The notes: generated by a model from the letters alone, not told the origin. A stretch of DNA of 64,000 nucleotides from Psychroflexus curvus (GCF_020164585.1 NZ_JAIQZF010000002.1:124001-188000), one strand, 5' to 3'. Shown: positions 27,613-37,192, numbered from the stretch's first letter. A program made the numbers and translations.

Positions 27613-28755
27613 TTAGCCTAATGCTTGTTTCAAGTCCCCAAGCAAATCTTCCTCATCTTCAATACCTACACTTAATCGGATTAAAGAATCTATGACTCCA
27701 GTTTTTTCACGCTCTTTTTTAGGAACACTCGCATGAGTCATACTCGCTGGATGTCCAGCCAGGGATTCAACTCCTCCAAGGGATTCTGCTAGGGTAAAGA
27801 CCTTCAATTTCTCCACAAATTTTATAGCCTCTTCATAAGAATTGCCTTTGGTTGTGAACGACACCATTCCTCCAAAATCTTTCATTTGCTTTTTAGCGAC
27901 TTCATGATTTGGATGACTTTCAAGACCGGGCCAGAACACGTTCTCAACTTTAGGATGATTCTGTAAATATTCTGCTACCGCTTTTCCGTTTTCAGAGTGG
28001 CGTTGCATCCTTAGATGAAGGGTTTTGATACCCCTTAACACCAAAAAACTATCCATAGGTCCAGGAATTGCTCCACTGGCATTTTGAATAAAATATAACT
28101 GCTCCGCTAGCTTATCCTTGTTCACCACTACAGATCCTAAGACAACATCGCTATGCCCGCCAAGGTATTTGGTTGCACTGTGCATAACTATATCCGCTCC
28201 CAAATCCAGAGGCTGTTGTAGATAAGCTGTTGCAAATGTATTATCGACTGCAAGAAGAAGACTGTGTTTTTTAGCTACTTTGGAAACAGCTTCAATATCG
28301 ATGACATTCATTATTGGGTTGGTAGGAGTTTCAACCCATATTAATTTTGTTTTATCATTGATATAGGACTCAATAGTTTCAACAGTCTGCATTCCTATAA
28401 AGTGAAATTTAATCCCAAAATCCTTATAAATCCCGTTGAATAATCTGTAAGTACCACCATAAAGATCATTGGTAGAAATCACCTCGTCACCAGACTTTAA
28501 TGTTTTGAGTATAGCATCTATTGCTGCAAGCCCGGAACCAAAAGCCAGTCCATGCTTTCCGTTTTCTATAGAAGCAAGAGATTTTTCGAGTGCAGATCTT
28601 GTAGGATTACCGCTTCTGGAATATTCAAAACCTTTATGACTCCCTGGTGTAGTTTGAGTATAAGTAGTTGTTTGATAGATTGGAGTCATTACCGATCCAT
28701 AAGCTGGATCTATATTGTGCTGACCGCCATGTATAGCCTTAGTATTGAATTTCAT
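27613..28755 (-). CDS. metB: Cystathionine gamma-synthase / PLP-dependent trans-sulfuration enzyme
   Basis: The 380-aa Cys/Met-metabolism enzyme carries YSRSGNPTRSALEKSLASIE and the PLP lysine in SATKYLGGHSDVVLG. It ends with the family-typical SLGGVESLAGHPASMTHA. It joins an activated homoserine with cysteine to cystathionine, or acts as a cystathionine gamma-lyase; the two are hard to separate by sequence. A TACTTTAG stretch shortly upstream is one base off the -7 consensus. It is a single-gene unit. Confidence 0.88.
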   Translation of the reverse strand: MKFNTKAIHGGQHNIDPAYGSVMTPIYQTTTYTQTTPGSHKGFEYSRSGNPTRSALEKSLASIENGKHGLAFGSGLAAIDAILKTLKSGDEVISTNDLYGGTYRLFNGIYKDFGIKFHFIGMQTVETIESYINDKTKLIWVETPTNPIMNVIDIEAVSKVAKKHSLLLAVDNTFATAYLQQPLDLGADIVMHSATKYLGGHSDVVLGSVVVNKDKLAEQLYFIQNASGAIPGPMDSFLVLRGIKTLHLRMQRHSENGKAVAEYLQNHPKVENVFWPGLESHPNHEVAKKQMKDFGGMVSFTTKGNSYEEAIKFVEKLKVFTLAESLGGVESLAGHPASMTHASVPKKEREKTGVIDSLIRLSVGIEDEEDLLGDLKQALG

Positions 28756-28894
28756 AAGAAAATGTTTAGAACTAAAGTACGATGTTGTTTCATCTATTCA
28801 TCATCAGAGTTTTTAGTTTATCCTATTCTTAACAAAATCAATAACTGAAGCTTTTAAAAAGCCTTATTTTTACATTTATATTGATAGTATTATT

Positions 28895-29797
28895 ATGAGA
28901 GACAAATTTTATAAATATATAGAGCAACTTCAAGATACAATCACTGATAAACTTGAATCTATTGACGAAACAGCCTCTTTTTCCCAGGATCTCTGGGAAA
29001 GAAAAGAGGGAGGGGGAGGCAGAACCAGAGTTATAGAAAATGGTTCTGTCTTTGAGAAAGGGGGTGTTAATATTTCAGCTGTTCATGGTGATTTACCTGA
29101 AGCCATGCAGAACTATTTCAATGTGCAAGATTGTGATTTTTTTGCCTGTGGAATAAGTCTGGTTTTACACCCTAAAAATCCGATGGTTCCAACCGTGCAT
29201 GCGAATTTCAGATATTTCGAAATGTATAACAGACTGGGAAAAATCATTGACCAGTGGTTTGGAGGAGGACAAGACCTTACGCCCTATTATCTTTTTGAAG
29301 AAGATGCCAAACATTTCCACACTGTTTCTAAAGAAGCGTGTGACCCTTTTGGGGAAAATCTATATTCTGATTACAAGGCAAACTGTGATCGTTACTTTTG
29401 GAACTCACATCGAGAAGAAGCCAGAGGTTTAGGAGGGCTGTTTTTCGATTATTTAAAGCCTACCTCTGAAAGAAGTCTGGAAGATATTTATGATTTTGTG
29501 ACACATGTTGGTGACAGCTTTTTAGAGGCTTATGTGCCAATAGTTGAAAAACGAAAAAATTTAGATTACTCTCAAGAGCAACGAAACTGGCAGGAAATAA
29601 GACGCGGTCGTTATGTTGAATTCAACCTTGTTCATGACAAGGGAACCTTATTTGGTTTAAAAACGAATGGTAGAATTGAAAGCATACTTATGAGCCTTCC
29701 TCCACACGTTCAGTGGCAATATAATTACCATCCAGATACAGACTCAGAAGAAGAGAAACTGGTGAATGCATTACGAAAACCTAAAGACTGGGTATAA
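28895..29797 (+). CDS. hemF: Oxygen-dependent coproporphyrinogen III oxidase
   Basis: The 300-aa HemF has the family signatures HANFRYFE, WFGGGQDLTPYY, and the C-terminal RRGRYVEFNLVHDKGTLFGL with ESILMSLPP. It oxidatively decarboxylates coproporphyrinogen III to protoporphyrinogen IX with O2 in haem synthesis, so the organism lives with oxygen at least part of the time. It is followed by a two-way terminator shared with accC. Confidence 0.97.
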   Translation: MRDKFYKYIEQLQDTITDKLESIDETASFSQDLWERKEGGGGRTRVIENGSVFEKGGVNISAVHGDLPEAMQNYFNVQDCDFFACGISLVLHPKNPMVPTVHANFRYFEMYNRLGKIIDQWFGGGQDLTPYYLFEEDAKHFHTVSKEACDPFGENLYSDYKANCDRYFWNSHREEARGLGGLFFDYLKPTSERSLEDIYDFVTHVGDSFLEAYVPIVEKRKNLDYSQEQRNWQEIRRGRYVEFNLVHDKGTLFGLKTNGRIESILMSLPPHVQWQYNYHPDTDSEEEKLVNALRKPKDWV

Positions 29798-29837
29798 ATT
29801 AAAACGGCTGGTTTTGAAAAAAACCAGCCGTTTTAAT
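29798..29837. terminator. Bidirectional terminator between hemF and accC
   Basis: A perfect 17-bp inverted repeat (29798-29814 with 29821-29837) has a GC-rich core, a 6-nt loop and A/T tracts on both sides, placed between convergent genes. Confidence 0.88.
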
Positions 29838-29859
29838 ATTAGATTTCAATTTTAATGAT

Positions 29860-31221
29860 TTACTCATCATCTTCATCTTCTACTTCCTGAAGAACGAAGT
29901 CTTCCATGAATTTTGTGGTATAATTACCTTCCACATAATCCGGATGATCCATCAATTGTAAATGAAATGGTATTGTAGTTTTGACACCCTCTACGACAAA
30001 TTCACTTAAAGCTCGTTTCATTTTGCTAATAGCCTCCGGTCTGGTTCGAGCAGTTGTTATAAGTTTAGCGATCATTGAATCGTAGTTAGGTGGGATAATA
30101 TATCCGCTATAAACATGAGTATCTACCCTTACTCCATGACCTCCTGGTAAATGTAGAGTTTCGATTCTCCCTGGGGAGGGTCTGAAATTATGAAAAGGAT
30201 CTTCAGCATTAATCCTACATTCTATTGAATGTAATTTTGGATAGTAGTTTTTTCCAGAAATTGGAACCCCAGCAGCTACCAAGATTTGCTCTCTTATCAA
30301 GTCATGGTCTACTACTTCATCTGTAATAGGATGCTCAACTTGTATCCGGGTATTCATCTCCATGAAATAAAAGTCTCTATGCTTATCTACCAAAAATTCA
30401 ATAGTACCGGCGCCTTCATATTTGATAAACTCTGCAGCCTTTACAGCGGCATTACCCATTTTTTCACGAAGTTCATCGGTCATAAATGGGGATGGAGTCT
30501 CTTCGGTAAGTTTTTGGTGTCTTCTTTGTACAGAGCAGTCCCTTTCAGACAAATGGCAAGCTTTGCCTGTTTGGTCTCCAACGATTTGTATTTCGATATG
30601 GCGAGGCTCTTCTATGAGCTTTTCCATATACATGTCGTTATTACCAAATCCAGCTTTGGCTTCTTGTCTTGCAGATTCCCAGGCAGCTTCAAGTTTATCT
30701 TCGCTTTTTACGGCGCGCATACCTTTTCCACCACCACCAGCTGTAGCTTTTAGCATAACAGGGTACCCGATTTCTTTGGCTACTTTCTTACAGTCCTGGA
30801 AGTCTTTCAGAATCCCTTCAGATCCTGGAACACAGGGAACACCTGCAGCCTTCATTGTAGCTTTGGCACTCGCTTTATCTCCCATTTTACTTATCATTTC
30901 AGGGCTGGCTCCAATAAACTTGATATCGTGTTCTTCACAAATTTTTGAAAACGCAGCATTTTCAGATAAAAATCCATACCCAGGATGAATAGCATCTGCG
31001 TTGGTGATTTCTGCTGCCGAAATGATATTAGGTATTTTAAGATAGGATTCACTGCTTTGTGGAGGCCCTATGCAAACAGCTTCATCTGCAAATCTTACGT
31101 GTAAGCTTTCTTTATCTGCTGTAGAGTAAACAGCAACCGTCTTAATGCCCATTTCTTTACAGGTACGAATAATTCGTAAGGCAATTTCTCCACGATTGGC
31201 AATGAGTATTTTTTTAAACAT
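29860..31221 (-). CDS. accC: Acetyl-CoA carboxylase, biotin carboxylase subunit
   Basis: The 453-aa ATP-grasp enzyme carries [32 protein letters not shown] and [18 protein letters not shown]. It carboxylates biotin on the carrier protein, the first half of malonyl-CoA formation. accB lies 45 bp upstream in the same direction, giving the usual accB-accC order. The long acidic tail ([13 protein letters not shown]) is common in this phylum. Subunits of propionyl-CoA carboxylase look similar, but the adjacent short BCCP argues for acetyl-CoA carboxylase. Confidence 0.95.
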   Translation of the reverse strand: MFKKILIANRGEIALRIIRTCKEMGIKTVAVYSTADKESLHVRFADEAVCIGPPQSSESYLKIPNIISAAEITNADAIHPGYGFLSENAAFSKICEEHDIKFIGASPEMISKMGDKASAKATMKAAGVPCVPGSEGILKDFQDCKKVAKEIGYPVMLKATAGGGGKGMRAVKSEDKLEAAWESARQEAKAGFGNNDMYMEKLIEEPRHIEIQIVGDQTGKACHLSERDCSVQRRHQKLTEETPSPFMTDELREKMGNAAVKAAEFIKYEGAGTIEFLVDKHRDFYFMEMNTRIQVEHPITDEVVDHDLIREQILVAAGVPISGKNYYPKLHSIECRINAEDPFHNFRPSPGRIETLHLPGGHGVRVDTHVYSGYIIPPNYDSMIAKLITTARTRPEAISKMKRALSEFVVEGVKTTIPFHLQLMDHPDYVEGNYTTKFMEDFVLQEVEDEDDE

Positions 31222-31266
31222 GAACGTTTGTTTTGGTTAAAGAAAAATCTAAAACATCTGACTTCC

Positions 31267-31761
31267 TTAAGAAGGGTCTACTAAGAAAAGAGGTTGATCA
31301 TACTCTACTGGTGAGGAATCGTCCACTAAGACTTTTACTATTTTTCCAGAAACTTCACTTTCAATTTCATTGAAAAGTTTCATGGCCTCAATAGTACAAA
31401 GTACATCACCTTCTTTTATTTCACTACCCACTTCAACATAGGTTTCCTTGTCTGGAGAAGGTTTTCTATAAAAAGTTCCAATAATTGGAGATTTTATAGT
31501 GACGTATTTGTCATTATCATTTGCCTTCGGAGCAGGACTCTCTTCAGAAGCCGGGGCTTGAGGCTGTTGCTGATTCTGAACTGGAGCTTGTTGCATTTGT
31601 TGCTGAGGCATGTTCATTGGAATTTGCTGAACATAAGTCTTGCCATCGTCTTCACTACCAGTTTTGATGGTGATTTTAACATCGTCCATTTCAAGCTTTA
31701 CTTCGCTTGCACCAGACTTTGCAACAAATTTAATCAAATTTTGAATTTCCTTTAAATCCAT
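31267..31761 (-). CDS. accB: Biotin carboxyl carrier protein of acetyl-CoA carboxylase
   Basis: The 164-aa protein has an N-terminal helix-strand piece, a Gln/Pro-rich linker (about residues 45-75) and a C-terminal biotinyl domain. The biotinylated lysine is Lys128 in EAMKLFNEI. It carries CO2 between AccC and the carboxyltransferase. In many relatives fabH lies directly upstream; here about 300 bp without a gene precede it, so the unit is accB-accC alone. Confidence 0.96.
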   Translation of the reverse strand: MDLKEIQNLIKFVAKSGASEVKLEMDDVKITIKTGSEDDGKTYVQQIPMNMPQQQMQQAPVQNQQQPQAPASEESPAPKANDNDKYVTIKSPIIGTFYRKPSPDKETYVEVGSEIKEGDVLCTIEAMKLFNEIESEVSGKIVKVLVDDSSPVEYDQPLFLVDPS

Positions 31762-32016
31762 AGTTTTTAGTTTTTAAGGGTGAAGAATTATAAGCCCATT
31801 TCAAATACATGGAGCTCTTTGAGAAGCAACCACCAAATTGTAAATATAATATTATCTCCCTTTTTATTTATTTTTCGTAATCACTAAATATAATGATGCA
31901 AATTAAGTGGTTTTTTCATTGCCAACAAAAAACTACACCAACATTTAATTAACAGCTATATAACTGTGTAAGCTTTTTTGAAGTCTTGATTGAATTGTTC
32001 TTCAGTTTAAACTTAA
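31762..32016. other. Gene-free interval upstream of accB
   Basis: About 255 bp of AT-rich sequence lie between accB and the terminator of the aldehyde dehydrogenase gene. It must hold the accB-accC promoter, but no exact TAnnTTTG box was found at a suitable distance. No conserved small reading frame was recognised. Confidence 0.5.
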
Positions 32017-32057
32017 AATCCCTTTAAAGTCGAAAATAAATTGACTTTAAAGGGATT
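32017..32057 (-). terminator. Intrinsic terminator after the aldehyde dehydrogenase gene
   Basis: A perfect 15-bp inverted repeat (32017-32031 with 32043-32057) with an 11-nt loop lies 8 bp past the stop. On the minus strand it is followed by a short T-rich tract. Confidence 0.8.
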
Positions 32058-32064
32058 CTGTAAT

Positions 32065-33618
32065 TTATAAATCGAATTTTATCCCTTGAGCAAGAGGAAG
32101 ATCTTTGGTGTAATTGATGGTGTTGGTTTGTCGTCTCATATAGACTTTCCAAGCATCAGAGCCAGATTCTCTTCCTCCTCCGGTGTCTTTTTCTCCTCCA
32201 AAAGCACCACCAATTTCCGCTCCAGAAGTACCGATGTTCACGTTGGCAATACCACAATCCGATCCTTCTACAGATAAGAATTTTTCAGCTTCTCTAAGAT
32301 TATTGGTCATAATCGCAGAAGATAAACCTTGTACCACTCCATTTTGAAGATCGAGGGCATTATCTACTTCACCAGAATATTTCATAATATATAGGACAGG
32401 AGCAAACGTTTCATGCTGAACAATATCAAACTGATTTTCTGCCTCAGCAATAGCTGGTTTTACATAGCAGCCACTTTCATAGCCTTTTCCTTCTAATACG
32501 CCACCTTCAACTAAAATCTTACCCCCTTCTTTTTTTACTTCCTCCAAGGCATGTAGGTAATTTTTAACCGCATCTTTATCGATGAGAGGACCTACGTGAT
32601 TGTTTTCGTCTAATGGATTTCCAATGCGGATTTGCTGATAAGCATCAACAATGGCATTTTTTACCTTATCGTAGATAGATTCATGTATGATGATTCTTCT
32701 GGTTGAGGTACAACGTTGTCCACACGTTCCAACAGCTCCAAAGACAGCTCCAATCACCGTGTTTTTGATATCCGCATCTGGAGTTACGATGATGGCGTTG
32801 TTACCTCCAAGTTCCAATAGAGATTTGCCAAGACGTTTGGCAACTTCCTGAGCTACAATACGTCCCATTCTTATGGAGCCTGTTGCAGAAATTAAAGGCA
32901 CACGCTTATCCTGGGTCATGTATTCGCCAACTTTATAATCTCCTGTGATGAGGGATGAAATACCATCAGGAACATCATTTTCTTTAAAAACCCGTGCCGC
33001 TATTTTTTGGCAGGCCACAGAGGTTAGTGGTGTTTTTTCAGATCCTTTCCAAATGCAGGCATCGCCACAAACCCATGCCAGAGCCGTATTCCAGGACCAT
33101 ACGGCTACTGGAAAATTGAAGGCTGAAATAATTCCAACCACACCCAAAGGATGCCATTGTTCATACATGCGGTGTCCCGGACGCTCGGAGTGCATAGTTA
33201 ATCCATGCAATTGTCTGGAAAGACCTACTGCAAAATCGCAGATGTCTATCATTTCCTGAACTTCTCCAAGTCCTTCCTGGTAAGATTTTCCCATTTCATA
33301 GGACACCAGTTTACCAAGCGGTGCTTTGAGTCTTCTTAACTCATCGTTGAACTGACGAACAACTTCGCCTCTGGCAGGAGCTGGCCAGGTTCTCCATTCT
33401 TTAAAGCCTTTGTGAGCCGTGCTCGCCACTTTCTCGTAATCGTCCTTAGTGGTAGCTTGCACTTTACCAATCAAAGCGCCATCTACCGGCGAGTAGGATT
33501 CTATAAACTCTCCGCTTGAGAAAAAGTCTTCTCCAACAGAGGTTCCTTTATTTTCGGTTTGAATGTCGAGTTGCTTTAAAGCATCGTCGATTCCAAATTC
33601 TTTAGAAATATCACTCAT
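32065..33618 (-). CDS. ALDH7-type aldehyde dehydrogenase (antiquitin / aminoadipate-semialdehyde dehydrogenase-like)
   Basis: The 517-aa protein matches the ALDH7 class along its length. LELGGNNAIIV includes the base glutamate region, GQRCTSTRR includes the catalytic cysteine, and the C-terminus is rich in ALDH7-specific residues (SGAEIGGAFGGEK, SGSDAWK, INYTKDLPLAQGI). Family members oxidise alpha-aminoadipate semialdehyde in lysine breakdown, along with other aldehydes. It lies 54 bp downstream of 3-hydroxyanthranilate dioxygenase and is probably in its transcript. A role in kynurenine-derived aldehyde oxidation is possible but not shown. Confidence 0.88.
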   Translation of the reverse strand: MSDISKEFGIDDALKQLDIQTENKGTSVGEDFFSSGEFIESYSPVDGALIGKVQATTKDDYEKVASTAHKGFKEWRTWPAPARGEVVRQFNDELRRLKAPLGKLVSYEMGKSYQEGLGEVQEMIDICDFAVGLSRQLHGLTMHSERPGHRMYEQWHPLGVVGIISAFNFPVAVWSWNTALAWVCGDACIWKGSEKTPLTSVACQKIAARVFKENDVPDGISSLITGDYKVGEYMTQDKRVPLISATGSIRMGRIVAQEVAKRLGKSLLELGGNNAIIVTPDADIKNTVIGAVFGAVGTCGQRCTSTRRIIIHESIYDKVKNAIVDAYQQIRIGNPLDENNHVGPLIDKDAVKNYLHALEEVKKEGGKILVEGGVLEGKGYESGCYVKPAIAEAENQFDIVQHETFAPVLYIMKYSGEVDNALDLQNGVVQGLSSAIMTNNLREAEKFLSVEGSDCGIANVNIGTSGAEIGGAFGGEKDTGGGRESGSDAWKVYMRRQTNTINYTKDLPLAQGIKFDL

Positions 33619-33672
33619 TGTTTTAATGTTTTAATTTGAAACGAATTTATAAAAATTAAACTAGTTAAAAGC

Positions 33673-34206
33673 TTAAGCGGTAAATCGTTCGTCTACCGGC
33701 ATCACTTCACCACACTTATCGCAGGTTCTTAATTCTTTATCAGAATAAAACTCTTCAAAGTGCTTTAGAAAATCCTTTTCAATATCATGGAGAGGAAAAT
33801 AAACTTCATGCAACTTATGATTGCAATTGTCGCAATACCACAGCAACCCGTCCTTTACATCGAGATGACTCCTTTTACGCTCTATTACAAGTCCTATAGA
33901 ACCTTCTTTTCTCACTGGAGAATGTGGAACTTTTGCGGGATGCAGGTACATGTCACCAGGCCCCAAAGTCATGGTTTTCTTTTTGCCATCTTCCTGAATG
34001 TGAACTTCGATTTCACCTTCCAGCTGGTAAAATAATTCTTCGGTTTCGTTATAGTGATAATCTTTGCGAGCGTTGGGTCCACCTACAATCATGACAATAT
34101 AATCGCCTGCATCTTTGTAGAGGTTTTTATTACCAACTGGTGGCTTTAGTAAATCTCGATTTTCTGTTATCCACTGATTTAGATTGAAGGGTTTTTGAAT
34201 TGCCAT
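33673..34206 (-). CDS. 3-hydroxyanthranilate 3,4-dioxygenase
   Basis: The 177-aa cupin enzyme is of bacterial type. The iron ligands lie in the DYHYNETEELFYQLEGE stretch and HPAKVPHSP. The C-terminal rubredoxin-like site has two CxxC motifs (WYCDNCNH and RTCDKCGE) that bind a second metal. It opens 3-hydroxyanthranilate on the kynurenine route to quinolinate/NAD or to full breakdown of tryptophan. No other kynurenine gene is in the window. Confidence 0.93.
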   Translation of the reverse strand: MAIQKPFNLNQWITENRDLLKPPVGNKNLYKDAGDYIVMIVGGPNARKDYHYNETEELFYQLEGEIEVHIQEDGKKKTMTLGPGDMYLHPAKVPHSPVRKEGSIGLVIERKRSHLDVKDGLLWYCDNCNHKLHEVYFPLHDIEKDFLKHFEEFYSDKELRTCDKCGEVMPVDERFTA

Positions 34207-34548
34207 AAATTTTGATTTTAGTTTTAAATCAGATTTCGATTAATCTTGTTTCAGTTAGTTAGGTACTTAGCTTAGTGTTTTCCGTTTCTTTGTCTTCCTA
34301 AGTGAAACGCTGGCAGGTTAATGCTTATTAGCTCACCACGTAGTCAAAAAGAACACAGAGTTTTATATGTACTTCATATTATTTTTGTCAGCATAACAAT
34401 TGAAAAGTTTTTAAGAGCAGAACTCATTACTTTTATTGATAAAAACCATGGTTAAAAGTACTAAAAAGCTTAAAATATATACTTCAGCTTAAGTTTTGAT
34501 TAGCATTAGTTATTCCAGCTTGAGAATTTATTATAACTGAAATTCTCA
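34207..34548. other. Gene-free interval, part of an accessory scar
   Basis: These 342 bp of AT-rich sequence have no open frame of note. They must hold the promoter for 3-hydroxyanthranilate dioxygenase, but no exact TAnnTTTG box was found. The segment around 34270-34370 contains phrases (such as one near 34354 with AGAACACAGAG) that look like degenerate dispersed repeats. The assignment is weak. Confidence 0.4.
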
Positions 34549-35190
34549 TTATTTTTTGAAAACAACAGGATTTATATAAAAAACTGTATCTATAAAGTAA
34601 AGAATACCATTTTGGGTTAAAACATTTTCATCGTGTAAATCCTCTAAAATGACTCCTAATTCAGGATTGTAATAATCGTGATTTTTGGTATTTTCATAAC
34701 CGTTGTTTATTAAAAAGGATTTTACTTCAGAAAGCTTAGTTAACTTGTCTGAATTGATGTAACGTTGTTTAACTACTGCAAAAAGGGTATTCTCATTTTT
34801 GTAAAAACCTAATAACTGATAGGCTGTATCTGAAAAAAAATAATTGTGTAGCAACAAATTAATAAAGTAATCCTCCCAAGAGGCATAATAAATGGCATCA
34901 TTGAGCTTAATTACATATTGGTTATCATTTATATATACCTTTTGCTCAGCACCTTCAGATATAAACTTTTCTTCATCAATGTAATCGATGAATAAATTAT
35001 TTTAATCAGCAAATTCAATTAAACTTTTTGTTTCTTTTGATTTGTTCTGGTGTTTTTCTTCAGCCATTGGGCTTGCTCTCTGGCTTGTTCTAATGTGGTT
35101 GGCAACTGCTTGGATAACTGCATCATAGCTAGCGCTGCTCGTTCCCGAAAGGATAGTTTGTAGTTTATTTTTTATTTGTTTTTGATTCAT
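34549..35190 (-). pseudogene. Nonsense-split gene, polyvalent-protein-kinase-like, mobile-element associated
   Basis: From ATG 35190 a 62-aa piece (MNQKQIKNKLQTILSGTS to LIEFAD) ends at a TAA at 35002-35004. The same frame then continues without a break for 150 codons: FIDYIDEEKFISEGAEQKVYIN, YVIKLNDAIYYASWEDYFI, LLLHNYFFSDTAYQLLGFY, then GVILEDLHDENVLTQNGILYFIDTVFYI. The second part resembles the kinase fold of polyvalent proteins found on phages and conjugative elements: a GAEQKVY nucleotide loop, a VIKLN lysine, DLHDENVL like the catalytic HxDxxxxN loop, and FIDTV like DFG. GAA to TAA at one codon explains the split. Family assignment is by recalled pattern. Confidence 0.65.
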
Positions 35191-35268
35191 CAAGTCAATA
35201 AAATAGATTGATAAAATGCTTATTTTCTAAAGTTTTAAATATACAAAATCTATGCCTTTAACGTAGAG

Positions 35269-35324
35269 AGCACACTTCCCTTATATGCTATATGGTTTTC
35301 ATAATATCTATAAAATAGTGTGCT
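35269..35324. repeat. Short inverted repeat, MITE-like or hairpin
   Basis: The arms AGCACACT (35269-35276) and AGTGTGCT (35317-35324) are perfect reverse complements 40 bp apart and enclose AT-rich DNA. No coding potential was found. It may be a remnant of a tiny mobile element or chance. Confidence 0.35.
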
Positions 35325-35419
35325 TCTTATCAACTTATTAGCTTGATTTTGTCACCTTGAGTCCTTGAATAGATCAGATAAGCTAAAGTAGAATGGGTGA
35401 CAACAACATCTCTACTAAG

Positions 35420-35443
35420 CCTGTCTTGAGCGAAGTCGAAAGG
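35420..35443 (+). repeat. Dispersed REP-like sequence, copy A
   Basis: A 24-bp phrase reads CCTGTCTTGAGCGAAGTCG then AAAGG. It agrees at 19 of 24 positions with the reverse complement of 62863-62886. Phrases of this shape are common intergenic repeats in Flavobacteria by recollection. It ends 12 bp from the carboxypeptidase stop. Confidence 0.55.
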
Positions 35444-35455
35444 CTCGATGGAACA

Positions 35456-37189
35456 TTATTCCCTCCAACTTACTTTCCCCCCTTTTTCAGAATCCACATT
35501 AATGGTATAGTTTCCTTTGCCAGAGACAATCCATCTTACCTTTACGGTTCCCATGCCTGGAATACTTGGAACCCTTAGGGTTTCTGGATTGTGAACTTGC
35601 TCTTTCACTTTATTAAAATCTTCGTCTTCCACAATCATTCCTGTTACGACATCGACATTGGAAATGCTTACAAGGTCTGGTCGTTCAATATTGTATTTTA
35701 AATCCTGGCTGCTATGGGTTGGCATTAAGCGTTCATTATAAATAGTAGCTGTTATTTCCTTAAGGCCACCACCTATAGATTTTTCTTCTACATCCAAAAT
35801 GCTAAGCTTCGGGGTTTGATAAGCATGATATATGGTGAAGGCCATATTTCTATGGGCATCTTGTTCCAAAAGAAATCCGGGATGAGCACGGCCGAAGTTC
35901 TTTTTGAACCCCCCAACCTCAATAGTACCATATTGAGGATGCTTGTATTCTTCCCAATCCACAAAAGCATCTCCAAAAGTCAAATACTTATCGACTTTCA
36001 ACTCTTCTTCCTGATTGCCTCTTCCTTCATTTTTATGAAAATAAAGATAGGAAACCATCAATTCATTGGTATAGGTATAAATCCCTCTTCCCCCATAAAA
36101 CCAGTCGAGCTCACCACCAAAAACTGAGTATAAATCCTTATAAACAGTGAGGTACCTGTAGCCAGGAATCATTTCTTCCCCCTTTTCTGCTATGGCATCG
36201 TAGATGCGAATGTCTTCTCTGTTATAGGTGTCAACATCTTCTTCTGCCCCAGGACCTCTTAAAATCATACCACCGTAGTTGTGGTAACTTTGCGCACCGG
36301 CAATATTGGGGTGTTTTATCACAAAATCTGCCACAGCTCTACTTTCAGGCAAGCTAAATGGGTATTTGTAAGCCCCACGTTGCACATAGTCTGGTTGCCA
36401 TTTCCAGCCCCAGTCTCTGTTGGGGTCGTAGTAACCAATCCCATCTTCGTTAACTTCTCCATCCCTATCAGTATCGATGCCCTCATAGCCAAGCAGTTCA
36501 TAGTTGCCTTGTTCTTCCATAGAAACCCTTATCAAGCGTCTTTCATCCTGAGGATCCTTTATGTATTGCCCCGTCGGCGATTTCCGAATCATATAAGTAA
36601 TATGATTGTCATCGTTGAGGTCATTAAATCCATCTTCTCCTGCTTCCCCATCGCCATCGTTGTCAAGGACTATCATTCCAGATCTTGGGGAATGTGGCGT
36701 ATTGGGTTCTTTCATATAATTATCTCTCGCATCTGGATTGATGGTTGGGACTATATAAAAGGTTTTATCTTTCAGTAACTGATTGATAAAGTCTAATTCC
36801 CCAAACATTTCCGTAAGATACCAGGCCGTGTAAAGGGAAAATTCTGCGCCTTGTATTTCGTTGGAATGAATATTACCATCTATGTACATCGCTGGTTTTT
36901 CATCTGGATTTCCTGTGTTAAAATCAGAAATCGTTAGCATATAAATATCCTTTCCTTGGTAGGACTTACCGATGCTCTCTAGTCGAGATAACTTCGGGTA
37001 GGCGTCTGCAATTTTTTCCATCAGATCTACAATTCCGGCGTAGGTGTTGTAGCGGTTCCAGCTGGCTTCCACTTCGGGTTCGTGAGGCGTACCAATTGCT
37101 CTGAAAAATTTTTCCTGAGCCTGAGTTAAGGAGCCAGACATCAACAAGAGCGCAAGGCAAAAAAGTGAAGTATAATTGACTGTTTTCAT
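35456..37189 (-). CDS. M14-family zinc carboxypeptidase, secreted
   Basis: The 577-aa protein has a signal peptide ending near LTQAQ. The M14 catalytic set is complete: GNIHSNEIQGAE (zinc ligands His108 and Glu111), SYHNYGG for the third zinc histidine, and the general-base glutamate in YTYTNELM. Acidic DxDGDG stretches around FNDLNDDNH and DTDRDGEVNED look like calcium-binding loops. A C-terminal beta domain (about residues 440-577) follows. It removes C-terminal residues from peptides outside the cytoplasm. It starts 3 bp after a paralogue that lacks these residues. Confidence 0.88.
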   Translation of the reverse strand: MKTVNYTSLFCLALLLMSGSLTQAQEKFFRAIGTPHEPEVEASWNRYNTYAGIVDLMEKIADAYPKLSRLESIGKSYQGKDIYMLTISDFNTGNPDEKPAMYIDGNIHSNEIQGAEFSLYTAWYLTEMFGELDFINQLLKDKTFYIVPTINPDARDNYMKEPNTPHSPRSGMIVLDNDGDGEAGEDGFNDLNDDNHITYMIRKSPTGQYIKDPQDERRLIRVSMEEQGNYELLGYEGIDTDRDGEVNEDGIGYYDPNRDWGWKWQPDYVQRGAYKYPFSLPESRAVADFVIKHPNIAGAQSYHNYGGMILRGPGAEEDVDTYNREDIRIYDAIAEKGEEMIPGYRYLTVYKDLYSVFGGELDWFYGGRGIYTYTNELMVSYLYFHKNEGRGNQEEELKVDKYLTFGDAFVDWEEYKHPQYGTIEVGGFKKNFGRAHPGFLLEQDAHRNMAFTIYHAYQTPKLSILDVEEKSIGGGLKEITATIYNERLMPTHSSQDLKYNIERPDLVSISNVDVVTGMIVEDEDFNKVKEQVHNPETLRVPSIPGMGTVKVRWIVSGKGNYTINVDSEKGGKVSWRE

Positions 37190-37192
37190 GGC

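Noticed and set aside
35002-35004. Stop-codon read-through in the kinase-like gene
   Set aside because: No recoding signal or unusual context was seen; a single GAA to TAA change explains it.
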